In this document: one piece after another, positions 1 to 8,158 of the stretch
How the letters are laid out: every line of letters starts with the position of its first letter
Position numbering within the stretch: the first letter of the stretch is position 1
Assembly: GCA_017621155.1 (NCBI GenBank)
Contig: JAGATP010000003.1
Span: forward strand, 1 to 64,000
DNA: 64,000 nucleotides
DNA from: Clostridia bacterium
GTDB lineage: Bacteria > Bacillota > Clostridia > Christensenellales > Borkfalkiaceae
Direction of reading: 5' to 3'
Notes under the pieces: generated by a model
Told to the model about the DNA's origin: nothing
The model's input: only the letters and a program-made list of their open reading frames with translations
The model's database searches: none
Program-made: the position numbers and the translations under genes

Positions 1-1134
1 GAGTTCAAAATCGGAGTTATCCTTCTTCACGACGAGGATTCGACCTATGACCTTAACTTTATCAACTCGGTAAAAGCCGCTGTTAAGGAACTCGGTCTCA
101 AGGACAGCCAGCTTATTCTTAAGAGAAATATCCGTGAATCCAATGAATGCTATGAGGCGGCAGAAGATCTTGTAAACGATGGTTGTGACATCGTTTTTGC
201 CGACAGCTTCGGTCACGAGGATTTTATGATCAAGGCTGCCAAGCAATTCCCCGACGTACAGTTCTGCCATGCAACCGGTACAAAGGCTCATACTGAAAAG
301 CTTTCCAACTACCACAACGCATTCACAAGCATTTATGAAGGAAGATATTTAGCAGGTGTTGCCGCAGGTCTTAAGCTCAACGAAATGATCGATGCCGGCG
401 AGTTCACCGCTGAGGAAGCCAAAATCGGTTACGTCGGAGCCTTTACCTATGCAGAGGTTATTTCCGGCTATACCTCTTTCTATCTCGGCGCAAAGTCTGT
501 TTTGGAAGAGACGGAAAACGTTCCCGGACTTTCCATGGAAGTTACCTTTACCGGAAGCTGGTTTGACGAGGCAAAGGAGAAGGAAAGCGCACAGAACCTC
601 ATCAGCAGAGGCGCTGCTCTCATTTCTCAGCACGCTGACTCCATGGGCGCTCCTTCCGCTTGCGAAGCAGCGGGCGTTCCCAACGTCTCCTACAACGGAA
701 GCACCGAGTCGGCTTGCCCCAACACCTTCATCGTTTCTTCCAGAATCAATTGGGTTCCTTACTTCGAGTACATGATCGACTGCGTTCGTGACGGCAAGGC
801 GATCGATACCGACTGGTGCGGAACGATCGCGACCGGATCCGTCGTCTTGACCGATTTCGGCAAAAAGGCAACCGCAAGCGACACGGAAGCGAAGGTCAAC
901 GAAGTCAAGCAAAAGCTCATGAACGGTACTTTGAGTGTGTTCGATACCGCTAAATTCACCGTAGGGGGCAAGCACCTCACCGAGATTCCTGCAGACGTCG
1001 ACGGCGACTATAAGCCTGAGACCAACGTCGTTGTAAACGGTGTGTTCCAGGAGTCCACGCTCCCCGCATACCGTTCCGCTCCTTACTTTGAGACCAGAAT
1101 CGACGGCATTACCCTTCTCAATGAGGCTAAGTAA
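1..1134 (+). CDS. BMP-family ABC transporter substrate-binding protein, 5' partial
   Basis: The reading frame is open from base 1, so the first ATG (226) is internal and the true start with its lipoprotein signal lies left of the window. The 377 visible residues match the basic membrane protein/PnrA-like family of periplasmic-binding-fold lipoproteins, which capture purine nucleosides or similar ligands outside the membrane. Typical stretches are FKIGVILLHDEDS at the start, a YEGRYLAG segment and a C-terminal half with ITLLNEAK at the end. It is followed by a terminator and then by the ATPase and two permeases of the same importer, the usual order of nucleoside BMP operons. The nucleoside ligand is inferred from the family. 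Confidence 0.9.
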   Translation, partial: EFKIGVILLHDEDSTYDLNFINSVKAAVKELGLKDSQLILKRNIRESNECYEAAEDLVNDGCDIVFADSFGHEDFMIKAAKQFPDVQFCHATGTKAHTEKLSNYHNAFTSIYEGRYLAGVAAGLKLNEMIDAGEFTAEEAKIGYVGAFTYAEVISGYTSFYLGAKSVLEETENVPGLSMEVTFTGSWFDEAKEKESAQNLISRGAALISQHADSMGAPSACEAAGVPNVSYNGSTESACPNTFIVSSRINWVPYFEYMIDCVRDGKAIDTDWCGTIATGSVVLTDFGKKATASDTEAKVNEVKQKLMNGTLSVFDTAKFTVGGKHLTEIPADVDGDYKPETNVVVNGVFQESTLPAYRSAPYFETRIDGITLLNEAK

Positions 1135-1160
1135 TCATCAAAAATCATAGCGTAAAAATA

Positions 1161-1201
1161 GCAACCGGCGAAGAATTTCATTCTCCGCCAATTGCTTTTT
1201 T
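1161..1201 (+). terminator. Intra-operon terminator/attenuator after the binding protein
   Basis: Imperfect hairpin: GCAA, GGCG and AGAAT pair with ATTCT, CGCC and TTGC around a TTC loop, followed by six T. It sits between the binding-protein gene and the ABC ATPase, so it probably lets the lipoprotein be made in excess over the membrane components. Confidence 0.75.
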
Positions 1202-1227
1202 GAAAGGACTATTCGAGGTAACAATCC

Positions 1228-2778
1228 GTGAACCAAGAAATTGCGTTAGAACTCAAACATATTTCAAAATATTTCGGAAGCGTCGTCGCGAACAAAGACG
1301 TCAGCCTCACCGTGCGGAAGGGAGAAATTCTTTCCCTGCTTGGTGAAAACGGAAGCGGTAAAACGACGCTGATGAATATGATTTCCGGCATTTATTTCCC
1401 CGATGAAGGGCAAATTTTCGTCAATGGAAAGGAAATTGTCATTCGTTCGCCCCTCGACGCGTTCCACTACGGAATCGGTATGGTGCATCAGCACTTTAAG
1501 CTCGTCGACGTCTTTACGGCGGCGCAGAACATCGTGCTCGGCGTCAAGGACAAAAAGCGCTTCAATTTGAAGGAAGTCAATGAGCGGGTGATGGAAATTT
1601 CGAATCGGTACGGCTTCCACATCGATCCCAAAAAGAAGATTTACGACATGTCCGTTTCCGAAAAGCAGACGGTTGAAATCGTAAAGGTGCTCTATCGCGG
1701 AGCGGATCTTCTCATTCTCGACGAGCCGACCGCGGTCTTGACACCTCAGGAAACGGAGAAGCTCTTTGCCGTTCTCCGCAAGATGAAGGAAGACGGCAAG
1801 GCGATTATCATCATCACCCACAAGCTTCACGAGGTGCTTTCCGTCTCCGATCGCGTTGCCGTCCTGAGAAAGGGCGAGTACATCGGGTCTGTCGTCACTG
1901 CCGAGACGAACGAGGCAGAGCTTACCGAGATGATGGTAGGAAAGAGGATCGAGCTCAACATCGATCGCCCCGACCCCGTTGACTCCAGGCTGAAATTGAA
2001 CGTCGAACACCTGACCTGCAAGAACAAGGAGGGCGTCACGACCCTTGACGACGTCTCATTCAAGGCATATTCGGGCGAAATTCTCGGCATTGCAGGTATT
2101 TCTGGCGCAGGTCAGAAAGAGCTTCTGGAGGCAATTGCGGGGTTGGAATACGCCTATCCCGGCAGTACGGTAACTTATGTGACGCAGGAAGGGGAAGAGG
2201 AGGAGCTCATCGGGCTTTCTCCGAAGGAGATCCGCGACATGGGCGTGGCGCTTTCCTTCGTCCCCGAAGATCGTCTCGGCATGGGACTCGTCGGCTCGAT
2301 GGATATGGCGGACAACATGATGCTCAAAAGCTATACGAAGGGCAAAACGCCGTTTGTCGAGAGAAAAGATCCCACTTCGCTCGCGGTGAAAATTATGAAC
2401 GAGCTTGAGGTTGTGACGCCGGGCATTCATACGCCCGTCTCCCGCCTTTCGGGAGGAAACGTGCAAAAGGTGCTCGTCGGACGCGAGATTGCCGCTTCTC
2501 CGCAGGTGCTGATGGTTGCCTATCCCGTTCGCGGACTCGACATCAATTCTTCCTATCTCATCTACAGCCTTTTGAACGAACAAAAGCAAAAGGGCGTTTC
2601 CGTCATTTTCGTCGGTGAGGATCTGGATGTCCTCATCGCATTGTGCGACAGAATCATGGTGCTCGCTTCCGGTAAGATCACGGGAATCGTAGACGGCAGA
2701 ACCGCCACCAAAGAAGGGATCGGACTCCTTATGACCAAAAACGAAGCCATGCGGCAGGAGGACAAGAATGAAAGTTGA
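1228..2778 (+). CDS. ABC transporter ATP-binding protein (sugar/nucleoside type, two NBDs)
   Basis: 516-residue protein with two fused nucleotide-binding domains, the architecture of BMP/ribose-type importers, where one ATPase chain drives two permeases. The first NBD has Walker A GENGSGKT (39-46), signature MSVSEKQ and Walker B LLILDEPTA (about 161). The second has a degenerate P-loop GIAGISGAGQ (about 287), signature LSGGN (about 407) and the class-typical degenerate Walker B ending PVRGLD. The start is GTG at 1228, chosen because a GAGGT ribosome site lies 8 bases upstream. It overlaps the next gene by 11 bases. Confidence 0.93.
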   Translation: MNQEIALELKHISKYFGSVVANKDVSLTVRKGEILSLLGENGSGKTTLMNMISGIYFPDEGQIFVNGKEIVIRSPLDAFHYGIGMVHQHFKLVDVFTAAQNIVLGVKDKKRFNLKEVNERVMEISNRYGFHIDPKKKIYDMSVSEKQTVEIVKVLYRGADLLILDEPTAVLTPQETEKLFAVLRKMKEDGKAIIIITHKLHEVLSVSDRVAVLRKGEYIGSVVTAETNEAELTEMMVGKRIELNIDRPDPVDSRLKLNVEHLTCKNKEGVTTLDDVSFKAYSGEILGIAGISGAGQKELLEAIAGLEYAYPGSTVTYVTQEGEEEELIGLSPKEIRDMGVALSFVPEDRLGMGLVGSMDMADNMMLKSYTKGKTPFVERKDPTSLAVKIMNELEVVTPGIHTPVSRLSGGNVQKVLVGREIAASPQVLMVAYPVRGLDINSSYLIYSLLNEQKQKGVSVIFVGEDLDVLIALCDRIMVLASGKITGIVDGRTATKEGIGLLMTKNEAMRQEDKNES

Positions 2779-3889
2779 AGCAACAGAAAAAATTCATGAG
2801 CCGCTTTTTCACATTGCCAAGCGCGAGAGCGTTCCGCTTTGGCAGGGCATCGTCGTTCGCGCCGTTGCCATTGTGATCGGACTCGTCGTTTGTGGCATTA
2901 TCGTCTCCGCATCTTCTTCGAGCGGAAAGAACTTTTTTGAGGTTTACGCATCTCTGTTTTCGGGCATCTTCGGCTCGGAGCGGAGGATCTGGCTTGCGCT
3001 TCAGGATATGGCGCTCCTTTTGGGCGTTGCGCTTGCTCTCGTCGTTTCCTTTAAGATGAAATTCTGGAACCTCGGCGGCAACGGTCAGATTCTCATGGGC
3101 TGTCTTGCCTGTACGACCTGTATGCACTATCTGGGCGGGAAGCTTCCCGATGCGGTCGTCATCCTTCTGATGATAATTTCCAGCGTCCTCGCCGGTGCGA
3201 TCTGGGCGGTCATTCCCGCTCTCTTCAAGGCGTTTTTCAAGACCAACGAGTCTTTGTTTACGCTGATGATGAACTACATCGCTCTGCACATTGTGTCGGC
3301 GACGATTACGGCGTGGTTTCCCAAGGGGACGGGGGCTATGGCGCCCATCGAGTACGCCAATCTTCCCGTGCTCGGCGAGGGACAGATGGGCAAGAGCCTT
3401 CTTCCCATCCTCGTCGTGGTCGTTTTAACGGGTGCGATGTTCGCTTACCTCAAATTCAGCAAGCACGGCTATGAGCTTTCTGTGGTCGGCGAGAGCGAAA
3501 ACACGGCAAGGTACGTCGGCATCAACGTCAAGGTCGTCATCATTCGAACGATGATTTTATCGGGCGCGATCTGCGGAATCATCGGGCTTCTCCTTTCGGG
3601 CGCGATCAATCACAATGTGAGTTCGAATATGGACGGAAACATGGGCTTTACGGGCATCATGGTCGCATGGCTTGCGAAGTTCAATCCCGTCGGCATGATC
3701 TTCTCCGCCTTTTTCATCACGTTTATCACGCGGGGAATGGGACAGGTCTGCACCGATTTCGGGTTTACCAACGACGCGCTTTCCGACATCATCATCGGTA
3801 TCATCTATTTCCTCATCATCGGATGCGAGTTCTTTATTTCCTACAAGATTCGCTTTAACAAAAAGTTATTGCGCAAAAAGGAGAGTTGA
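2768..3889 (+). CDS. ABC transporter permease (BMP/nucleoside type, first)
   Basis: 373-residue polytopic membrane protein of the branched-chain/ribose permease superfamily (BPD_transp_2), with a long cytoplasmic N-terminus before the first membrane segment near residue 30. The conserved loop YELSVVGESENTARYVGIN, which contacts the ATPase, lies in the second half. The start ATG is inside the ATPase gene, preceded by AGGAGG at 2756-2761, which implies translational coupling. It should form the translocation pore with the next gene. Confidence 0.92.
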   Translation: MKVEATEKIHEPLFHIAKRESVPLWQGIVVRAVAIVIGLVVCGIIVSASSSSGKNFFEVYASLFSGIFGSERRIWLALQDMALLLGVALALVVSFKMKFWNLGGNGQILMGCLACTTCMHYLGGKLPDAVVILLMIISSVLAGAIWAVIPALFKAFFKTNESLFTLMMNYIALHIVSATITAWFPKGTGAMAPIEYANLPVLGEGQMGKSLLPILVVVVLTGAMFAYLKFSKHGYELSVVGESENTARYVGINVKVVIIRTMILSGAICGIIGLLLSGAINHNVSSNMDGNMGFTGIMVAWLAKFNPVGMIFSAFFITFITRGMGQVCTDFGFTNDALSDIIIGIIYFLIIGCEFFISYKIRFNKKLLRKKES

Positions 3890-3890
3890 C

Positions 3891-4871
3891 ATGGATATCT
3901 TTCTTGCGAAAGCCATTGAATTCGGCGTAATCTTTCTCTTCGGTTGCATTGGCGAAACGCTTACCGAAAAGTCGGGACATCTGAATCTCGGTATTCCCGG
4001 CATCATGTGCGCGGGCGCGGCAGGCGGCTGTTTCGGCGCGGGAATCTATCTCACTTCGGTGGAGAATCCCAACGGGTTTGTCACCGTGCTTCTCGCCATT
4101 CTGTTTGCCTGTTTGTTTGCGGGACTGCTCGGAGGCGTTTATGCGTTTTTGACCGTATCCCTTCGTTGCAATCAGAATGTCACCGGACTTGCCATTACCA
4201 TTTTCGGCGTCGGATTTGCCTCCTTCTTCATCAATTCGGTGGTACTTACCTTAGAGAACGCCTCTACGCTGCTCTCGATGGCGGGAATCAATTTCTTCGG
4301 CGCATACCTTCCCATTTTCGATAAGATGGGAGTCATCGGGACAATCTTCTTTGCTCACGGGCCTCTTGCTTACCTTGCCATCGTGATTGCGATTTTGTCG
4401 GCATTGATGCTGAGAAAGACGAGAATCGGCTTGAATCTCCGCGCAGTCGGCGAAAGTCCCGCTACGGCAGACGCCGCGGGAATCAACGTCACCTTGTATA
4501 AATACGTCTTCATCCTCGTCGGAAGCGCGATTGCGGGACTTGGGGGACTTTGCTACGTCATGGAGTACATGGGCGGTATCGTCGGCTCTACGGTCAGCTC
4601 CACGATCGAGGGGATCGGCTGGCTCTCCATTGCGCTCGTCATCTTCACGCTCTGGAAGCCCGATCTTGCCATTGTCGGCTCTTTCCTCTTCGGTGCGCTT
4701 TATATTCTCTCAAACTATATCACGGGCGTTACCTTCGTGCAGACCAAGCTTTTAAATCTCGTTCCCTACATGGTAACTGTCATCGTCCTGATTATCACGA
4801 GCGTGCGGGGCAAAAAGGAAAATCAGCCTCCCGCAAGCTTGGGACTTTCCTACTTCCGAGAAGAGCGGTAA
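3891..4871 (+). CDS. ABC transporter permease (BMP/nucleoside type, second)
   Basis: 326-residue membrane protein, the shorter partner permease of this importer class. It starts with GETLTEKSGHLNLGIPGIM, a hallmark of the YufQ/NupQ-like permeases, and has the ATPase-contact loop LNLRAVGESPATADAAGIN near residues 182-200. The gene begins one base after the preceding permease stop, with AAGGAGAG as ribosome site, and the operon ends at a strong terminator just downstream. Nucleoside specificity is a family-level inference. Confidence 0.92.
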   Translation: MDIFLAKAIEFGVIFLFGCIGETLTEKSGHLNLGIPGIMCAGAAGGCFGAGIYLTSVENPNGFVTVLLAILFACLFAGLLGGVYAFLTVSLRCNQNVTGLAITIFGVGFASFFINSVVLTLENASTLLSMAGINFFGAYLPIFDKMGVIGTIFFAHGPLAYLAIVIAILSALMLRKTRIGLNLRAVGESPATADAAGINVTLYKYVFILVGSAIAGLGGLCYVMEYMGGIVGSTVSSTIEGIGWLSIALVIFTLWKPDLAIVGSFLFGALYILSNYITGVTFVQTKLLNLVPYMVTVIVLIITSVRGKKENQPPASLGLSYFREER

Positions 4872-4883
4872 CAATTGAACAAA

Positions 4884-4930
4884 ACGGGTTGTCGTTTTTT
4901 GGGTTTCTATGCAAACGACACCCGTTTTTT
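4884..4930 (+). terminator. Terminator of the ABC importer operon
   Basis: ACGGG plus GTCGTTT pair with AAACGAC plus CCCGT around a short loop, ending in a T tract. The 3' arm contains an ATG at 4909 that opens a longer frame for the next gene; its position inside this hairpin argues against that start. Confidence 0.85.
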
Positions 4931-4932
4931 AT

Positions 4933-4961
4933 TTGCTTTTTTTCCCGTTTTGTGCTATGCT
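4933..4961 (+). promoter_or_regulatory. Sigma-A promoter of the MATE gene
   Basis: TTGCTT, 17-base spacer, TATGCT, with TGC directly before the -10 (extended -10). Predicted transcription start is near 4968, about 19 bases before the ATG at 4987. Confidence 0.7.
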
Positions 4962-4986
4962 TGAAAGGTTTCGGAGAACATATTCT

Positions 4987-6390
4987 ATGCAAGAGAGTAG
5001 TGTAAAAAAAGACCTCCTCGAGGGATCGGTCTGGAAGGGGATTCTGTTGTTCGCCCTTCCCGTCTTTTTGAGCAATCTGTTTCAACAGTTTTATAACGCC
5101 GTGGATTCCCTGATCGTGGGGCAGACGCTCGGTACGGACGCCCTTGCCGCGGTCAGCTCTTCGGGCAATCTGATTTTCTTGTTCGTCGGTTTTTTCAACG
5201 GCACGGCAATGGGGGCGGGCGTGCTCATCTCCCGATACTTTGGCAGCAAAGATTACGAAAATATGCAAAAGGCGATTCATACCGACATCGCTTTGGGGCT
5301 TATTTTCAGCGTCGTGTTGACGGCGGCGGGCGTTTTGTTGACGCCGACGATTCTCACGTGGATGAACACCGACGAGGCGTATTTCGATCTTGCCGTCTCC
5401 TATTTCCGCGTCTATTTTTCGGGCGTGGCAGCTCCCGTTTTATACAACATCGCCGTCGGCATTCTGCACGCCGTGGGGGATAGCAGGCATCCGCTTTACT
5501 ATCTCATTTTCTCCTCCTTTTTAAACGTCGCTCTCGATTTGCTCTTCGTGTGCGTGTTAAGGCTCGGGGTCGGTTCGGCGGCGCTTGCGACGGTGCTCTC
5601 TCAGACGCTCAGCGCCGTATTATGCTTTATCCGTTTGATTCGCTACGATACGCCCTATCGCGTCAACGTGCGGAAAATTCGCTTTTATCGGGGCATGGTG
5701 GGAAAAATTCTGCATTACGGACTTCCCTCGGGCGTGCAGAACTCCGTCATCGGATTTGCCAACGTCATCGTGCAATCCAACATCAATACCTTCGGAGAGA
5801 TTGCCACGGCGGGCTACGGCGTGTACATAAAGCTCGAAGGATTCGCCTTTTTGCCGATCACCTGTTTTTCCGTGGCGCTTTCCACCTTTATCGGGCAGAA
5901 TCTCGGCGCAGGACAGCACGCTCGCGCCAAAAGAGGAGCGCGATTCGGGATTCTCTGTTCGATCTCGCTCGCCGAGGTCATCGGGCTTATCTTGTACTTT
6001 GCCGCTCCCTTTTTCATGGCGCTCTTCGTCAACGACGAAGATCCCGAAAAGGTGAGGCAGGTCATCGAGATTGGGGTCAAACAGGCGCATACAGAGGCGT
6101 TTTTCTATTTTCTCCTCGCCTTCGCCCATTGCGTTGCGGGCATTTTCCGCGGGGCGGGAAAGCCCGTCGTCCCCATGGCGATTATGCTCGGCGTCTGGTG
6201 CGTCCTTCGCGTGGGATATATAGAACTGATGATGCTGCTCATGAATAAAGGCGTCATTCCCACGGACATCGTCGCCATTTATTGGGCATACCCTTTAACT
6301 TGGGCGATAAGCAGCGTTATCTTCCTCATTTATCTTCTCGCTTCCGACTGGGTACATGGGTTTGATCGAAAGAAAGGGCACATCGCTTGA
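4987..6390 (+). CDS. MATE family efflux transporter
   Basis: 467-residue, 12-helix MATE protein (NorM/DinF-like) expected to export cationic drugs or metabolites using an ion gradient. The N-terminus LLEGSVWKGILLFALP and the segment NLFQQFYNAVDSLIVGQTLG are family hallmarks; the second half repeats the fold. The frame opens at 4909, but that ATG lies in the upstream terminator and the ATG at 4957 lies in the -10 box, so 4987 (GGAG 10 bases upstream) is preferred. It is monocistronic: its stop codon is part of the next gene's -35 box. Confidence 0.92.
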   Translation: MQESSVKKDLLEGSVWKGILLFALPVFLSNLFQQFYNAVDSLIVGQTLGTDALAAVSSSGNLIFLFVGFFNGTAMGAGVLISRYFGSKDYENMQKAIHTDIALGLIFSVVLTAAGVLLTPTILTWMNTDEAYFDLAVSYFRVYFSGVAAPVLYNIAVGILHAVGDSRHPLYYLIFSSFLNVALDLLFVCVLRLGVGSAALATVLSQTLSAVLCFIRLIRYDTPYRVNVRKIRFYRGMVGKILHYGLPSGVQNSVIGFANVIVQSNINTFGEIATAGYGVYIKLEGFAFLPITCFSVALSTFIGQNLGAGQHARAKRGARFGILCSISLAEVIGLILYFAAPFFMALFVNDEDPEKVRQVIEIGVKQAHTEAFFYFLLAFAHCVAGIFRGAGKPVVPMAIMLGVWCVLRVGYIELMMLLMNKGVIPTDIVAIYWAYPLTWAISSVIFLIYLLASDWVHGFDRKKGHIA

Positions 6391-6415
6391 CAGAGCGGCG
6401 TTTTTCTGCTATACT
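6387..6415 (+). promoter_or_regulatory. Near-consensus sigma-A promoter overlapping the MATE stop codon
   Basis: TTGACA, 17 bases, TATACT, with TGC before the -10. The TGA stop of the MATE gene (6388-6390) is inside the -35 hexamer. Confidence 0.85.
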
Positions 6416-6442
6416 AGATTAGGTACGAGGAGATGAAAGCGC

Positions 6443-6988
6443 ATGAAATTCATTCCCAATTTGATTACATCGCTGCGAATTATCGGGGCAATCGGTTTAA
6501 TTTTTACCGAGCAGCTCTCTCCGCTCTTTTTCGTCATCTATACCCTTGCGGGGTTGAGCGACGCGCTCGACGGTTGGATTGCGAGGAGCACGCACACGAC
6601 GAGCAAGGCGGGTGCGGTTTTGGACAGCATTGCGGATCTGCTCTTTTACGCCGTTATGGTCTTAAAAATTTTTCCGACCCTTTGGGAAGTGCTCCCGCGC
6701 GTCATCTGGTTTGGCGTGCTGTTCGTCCTTCTGTTACGGATTGTCTCCTATCTGGTTGCGGGAATTAAATTCCGCAAGTTTGCCGCATTACATACTTACA
6801 TGAATAAGGTGACGGGTATGCTGGTCTTTCTCATTCCCTATATGATTCTCTTGCCCGTTGGAACGGCATACTGCTGGTTTAGCTGCGGGGTGGGGATTCT
6901 GGCTTCGGTCGAAGAGTTGTTGATTCATATTTTGAGGAAAGAATACAGCGGCGAAGTCAAGACGATCGGAATGATCCGGAAGGTATAA
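6443..6988 (+). CDS. CDP-alcohol phosphatidyltransferase
   Basis: 181-residue integral membrane enzyme of phospholipid synthesis that condenses a CDP-linked lipid with an alcohol. The complete family motif is visible: D40, D43-G44, A47-R48, G57, D61 and D65, giving DGx2ARx8Gx3Dx3D with the extra upstream Asp. Size and order fit PgsA-like phosphatidylglycerophosphate synthases, but the acceptor alcohol cannot be read from sequence, so the gene symbol is left open. The start is ATG 6443 with GAGGAG at 6427-6432. It has its own strong promoter, and the next gene is convergent. Confidence 0.88.
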   Translation: MKFIPNLITSLRIIGAIGLIFTEQLSPLFFVIYTLAGLSDALDGWIARSTHTTSKAGAVLDSIADLLFYAVMVLKIFPTLWEVLPRVIWFGVLFVLLLRIVSYLVAGIKFRKFAALHTYMNKVTGMLVFLIPYMILLPVGTAYCWFSCGVGILASVEELLIHILRKEYSGEVKTIGMIRKV

Positions 6989-6994
6989 AAAAGC

Positions 6995-7018
6995 GAGCGG
7001 ACAGTTTCCTGTCCGCTC
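6995..7018. terminator. Hairpin between convergent genes
   Basis: Perfect 10-bp stem GAGCGGACAG/CTGTCCGCTC with a TTTC loop. On the minus strand it is followed by a U-rich run (complement of the A run at 6987-6992), so it best terminates the minus-strand gene. The plus-strand T tract is displaced by 8 bases. Confidence 0.75.
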
Positions 7019-7050
7019 ATGTTCATTTTTATGCGAATGAGACTCTGCGC

Positions 7051-7254
7051 TTAGTTGCAGCCGCAGCCGCAACCGCTGTTCTGGAAGCAGGGAAGTTTTC
7101 CGTCCTTCCAAAGGAAGTACAAGATGCCGAGAAGGATGGGCAGGGAACAACCGCTGAAAATGTGTTCGATTCCCTGATTGCAGCTTCCGAGAACGAGCAT
7201 AAGAATGAGAATCCAAAGGCAGGAATTGCCTCCGAGGGTGTCAAAACAGTTCAT
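7051..7254 (-). CDS. Small hydrophobic protein with Cys-Gly tail
   Basis: 67 residues. The N-terminus MNCFDTLGGNSCLWILILML leads into one or two membrane-type segments, and the chain ends SGCGCGCN. A near-perfect ribosome site (AGGAGGAA, 7261-7268) precedes the ATG and a hairpin follows the stop, so it is a real gene despite its size. It resembles the short cysteine-rich proteins sometimes labelled chorion-class high-cysteine protein in Firmicutes, whose function is unknown. Metal binding by the tail is only a guess. It is transcribed away from the ECF/CoaX operon. Confidence 0.7.
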   Translation of the reverse strand: MNCFDTLGGNSCLWILILMLVLGSCNQGIEHIFSGCSLPILLGILYFLWKDGKLPCFQNSGCGCGCN

Positions 7255-7393
7255 AATAATTTCCTCCTGAATGGTCGGAAGGGGAGTATGTAAGGGAAGT
7301 CTCCCGCATCCGTTCTATTAAATATTATTAAAACTACCAAAAAATTGTGACAAAAAGGCAAAAATTCAAAATCGAGTTTGTTGTTTCATTTGC

Positions 7394-7422
7394 TTGCCTT
7401 CTCCATTCGAAATTGCTATAAT
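7394..7422 (+). promoter_or_regulatory. Sigma-A promoter of the ECF-coaX-hom operon
   Basis: TTGCCT, 17 bases, TATAAT with TGC extension. The predicted start near 7429 leaves a leader of about 95 bases before the ATG at 7524. Confidence 0.8.
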
Positions 7423-7489
7423 AAAGGAGTATATTCGGCAAATACTTGATTGGTTTGACCGAATGGACGAAATCTTTTTCTTTTTGACA

Positions 7490-7512
7490 CAGGTATCTTT
7501 TCGAAGAACCTG
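7490..7512 (+). promoter_or_regulatory. Leader hairpin with UUCG loop before the ECF gene
   Basis: CAGGT (7490-7494) pairs with ACCTG (7508-7512), and TCTT pairs with AAGA around a TTCG loop, with one bulged A. It ends 2 bases before the ribosome site GGAGGT, so it could modulate translation. It matches no riboswitch class I recognise. Confidence 0.45.
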
Positions 7513-7523
7513 ATGGAGGTATT

Positions 7524-8144
7524 ATGAACAACAGTCGTTTTTTTTCTGCAAAGAACGTAGCGACGCTCGGCGTTTTGCTCGCTCTCGTCATCGTGTTGTC
7601 GGTGTTTGGCGGAACCATTAACATCGGTACGGTCTCTTTGAATTTCTCGTTGATCCCCATCGTTTTGGGCGCTCTCGTCCTCGGCCCGCTTGCGGGCGGT
7701 ATTCTGGGATTTGCCAACGGTGCGGTCGTTCTCTTTCAGGTCATTACGGGTGCAGGGTTTTACGCCGTGATCTGGCAGAACAGCCCCGTCGTCACGGTTT
7801 TGGTCTGCCTTTTGAAGACGACGCTCGCGGGCGTCTTGGCAGGCTTTATTTACAGGGCAATCGCGAAGAAAAACGGGCTTGTCGCCACCTTTGTGGCTTC
7901 CGGCTTGGTGCCCGTCATCAATACGGGAATCTTCGTGCTCGGATGCCTTTGCATGAGTAATGCCGTTTCGATTTTCCAGAGCAGCCTTCCCGCGGAAGCC
8001 GGCTTTGAGGGAATGAACGTCATGCTCTTCATTCTGGTGGGACTTGTCACCTTTAACTTTTTCTTTGAATTTGCAATCAACCTCTTGCTCGCGCCTGCGC
8101 TTCATCGCGTTTATACCGTCGTCGAGAAACAATTTATCAAATAA
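7524..8144 (+). CDS. ECF transporter S component, probably pantothenate-specific
   Basis: 206-residue membrane protein with about six hydrophobic segments, the size and pattern of the substrate-binding S component of energy-coupling-factor vitamin importers. The N-terminus has the typical ATLGVLLALVIVLSVF followed by an IPIVLGALVLGPLAGGILGF loop. It lies 14 bases upstream of the pantothenate kinase gene in one operon, which makes pantothenate the most likely cargo (inference from context). The shared ATPase/T-component module is not in this window. The start is ATG 7524 with GGAGGT upstream. Confidence 0.85.
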   Translation: MNNSRFFSAKNVATLGVLLALVIVLSVFGGTINIGTVSLNFSLIPIVLGALVLGPLAGGILGFANGAVVLFQVITGAGFYAVIWQNSPVVTVLVCLLKTTLAGVLAGFIYRAIAKKNGLVATFVASGLVPVINTGIFVLGCLCMSNAVSIFQSSLPAEAGFEGMNVMLFILVGLVTFNFFFEFAINLLLAPALHRVYTVVEKQFIK

Positions 8145-8158
8145 ATCGGAGAGACGAT

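Noticed and set aside
4909-4986. Upstream extension of the first MATE gene
   Set aside because: Its ATG lies in the 3' arm of the ABC operon terminator, and the extension covers the -35 and -10 boxes of the MATE promoter.
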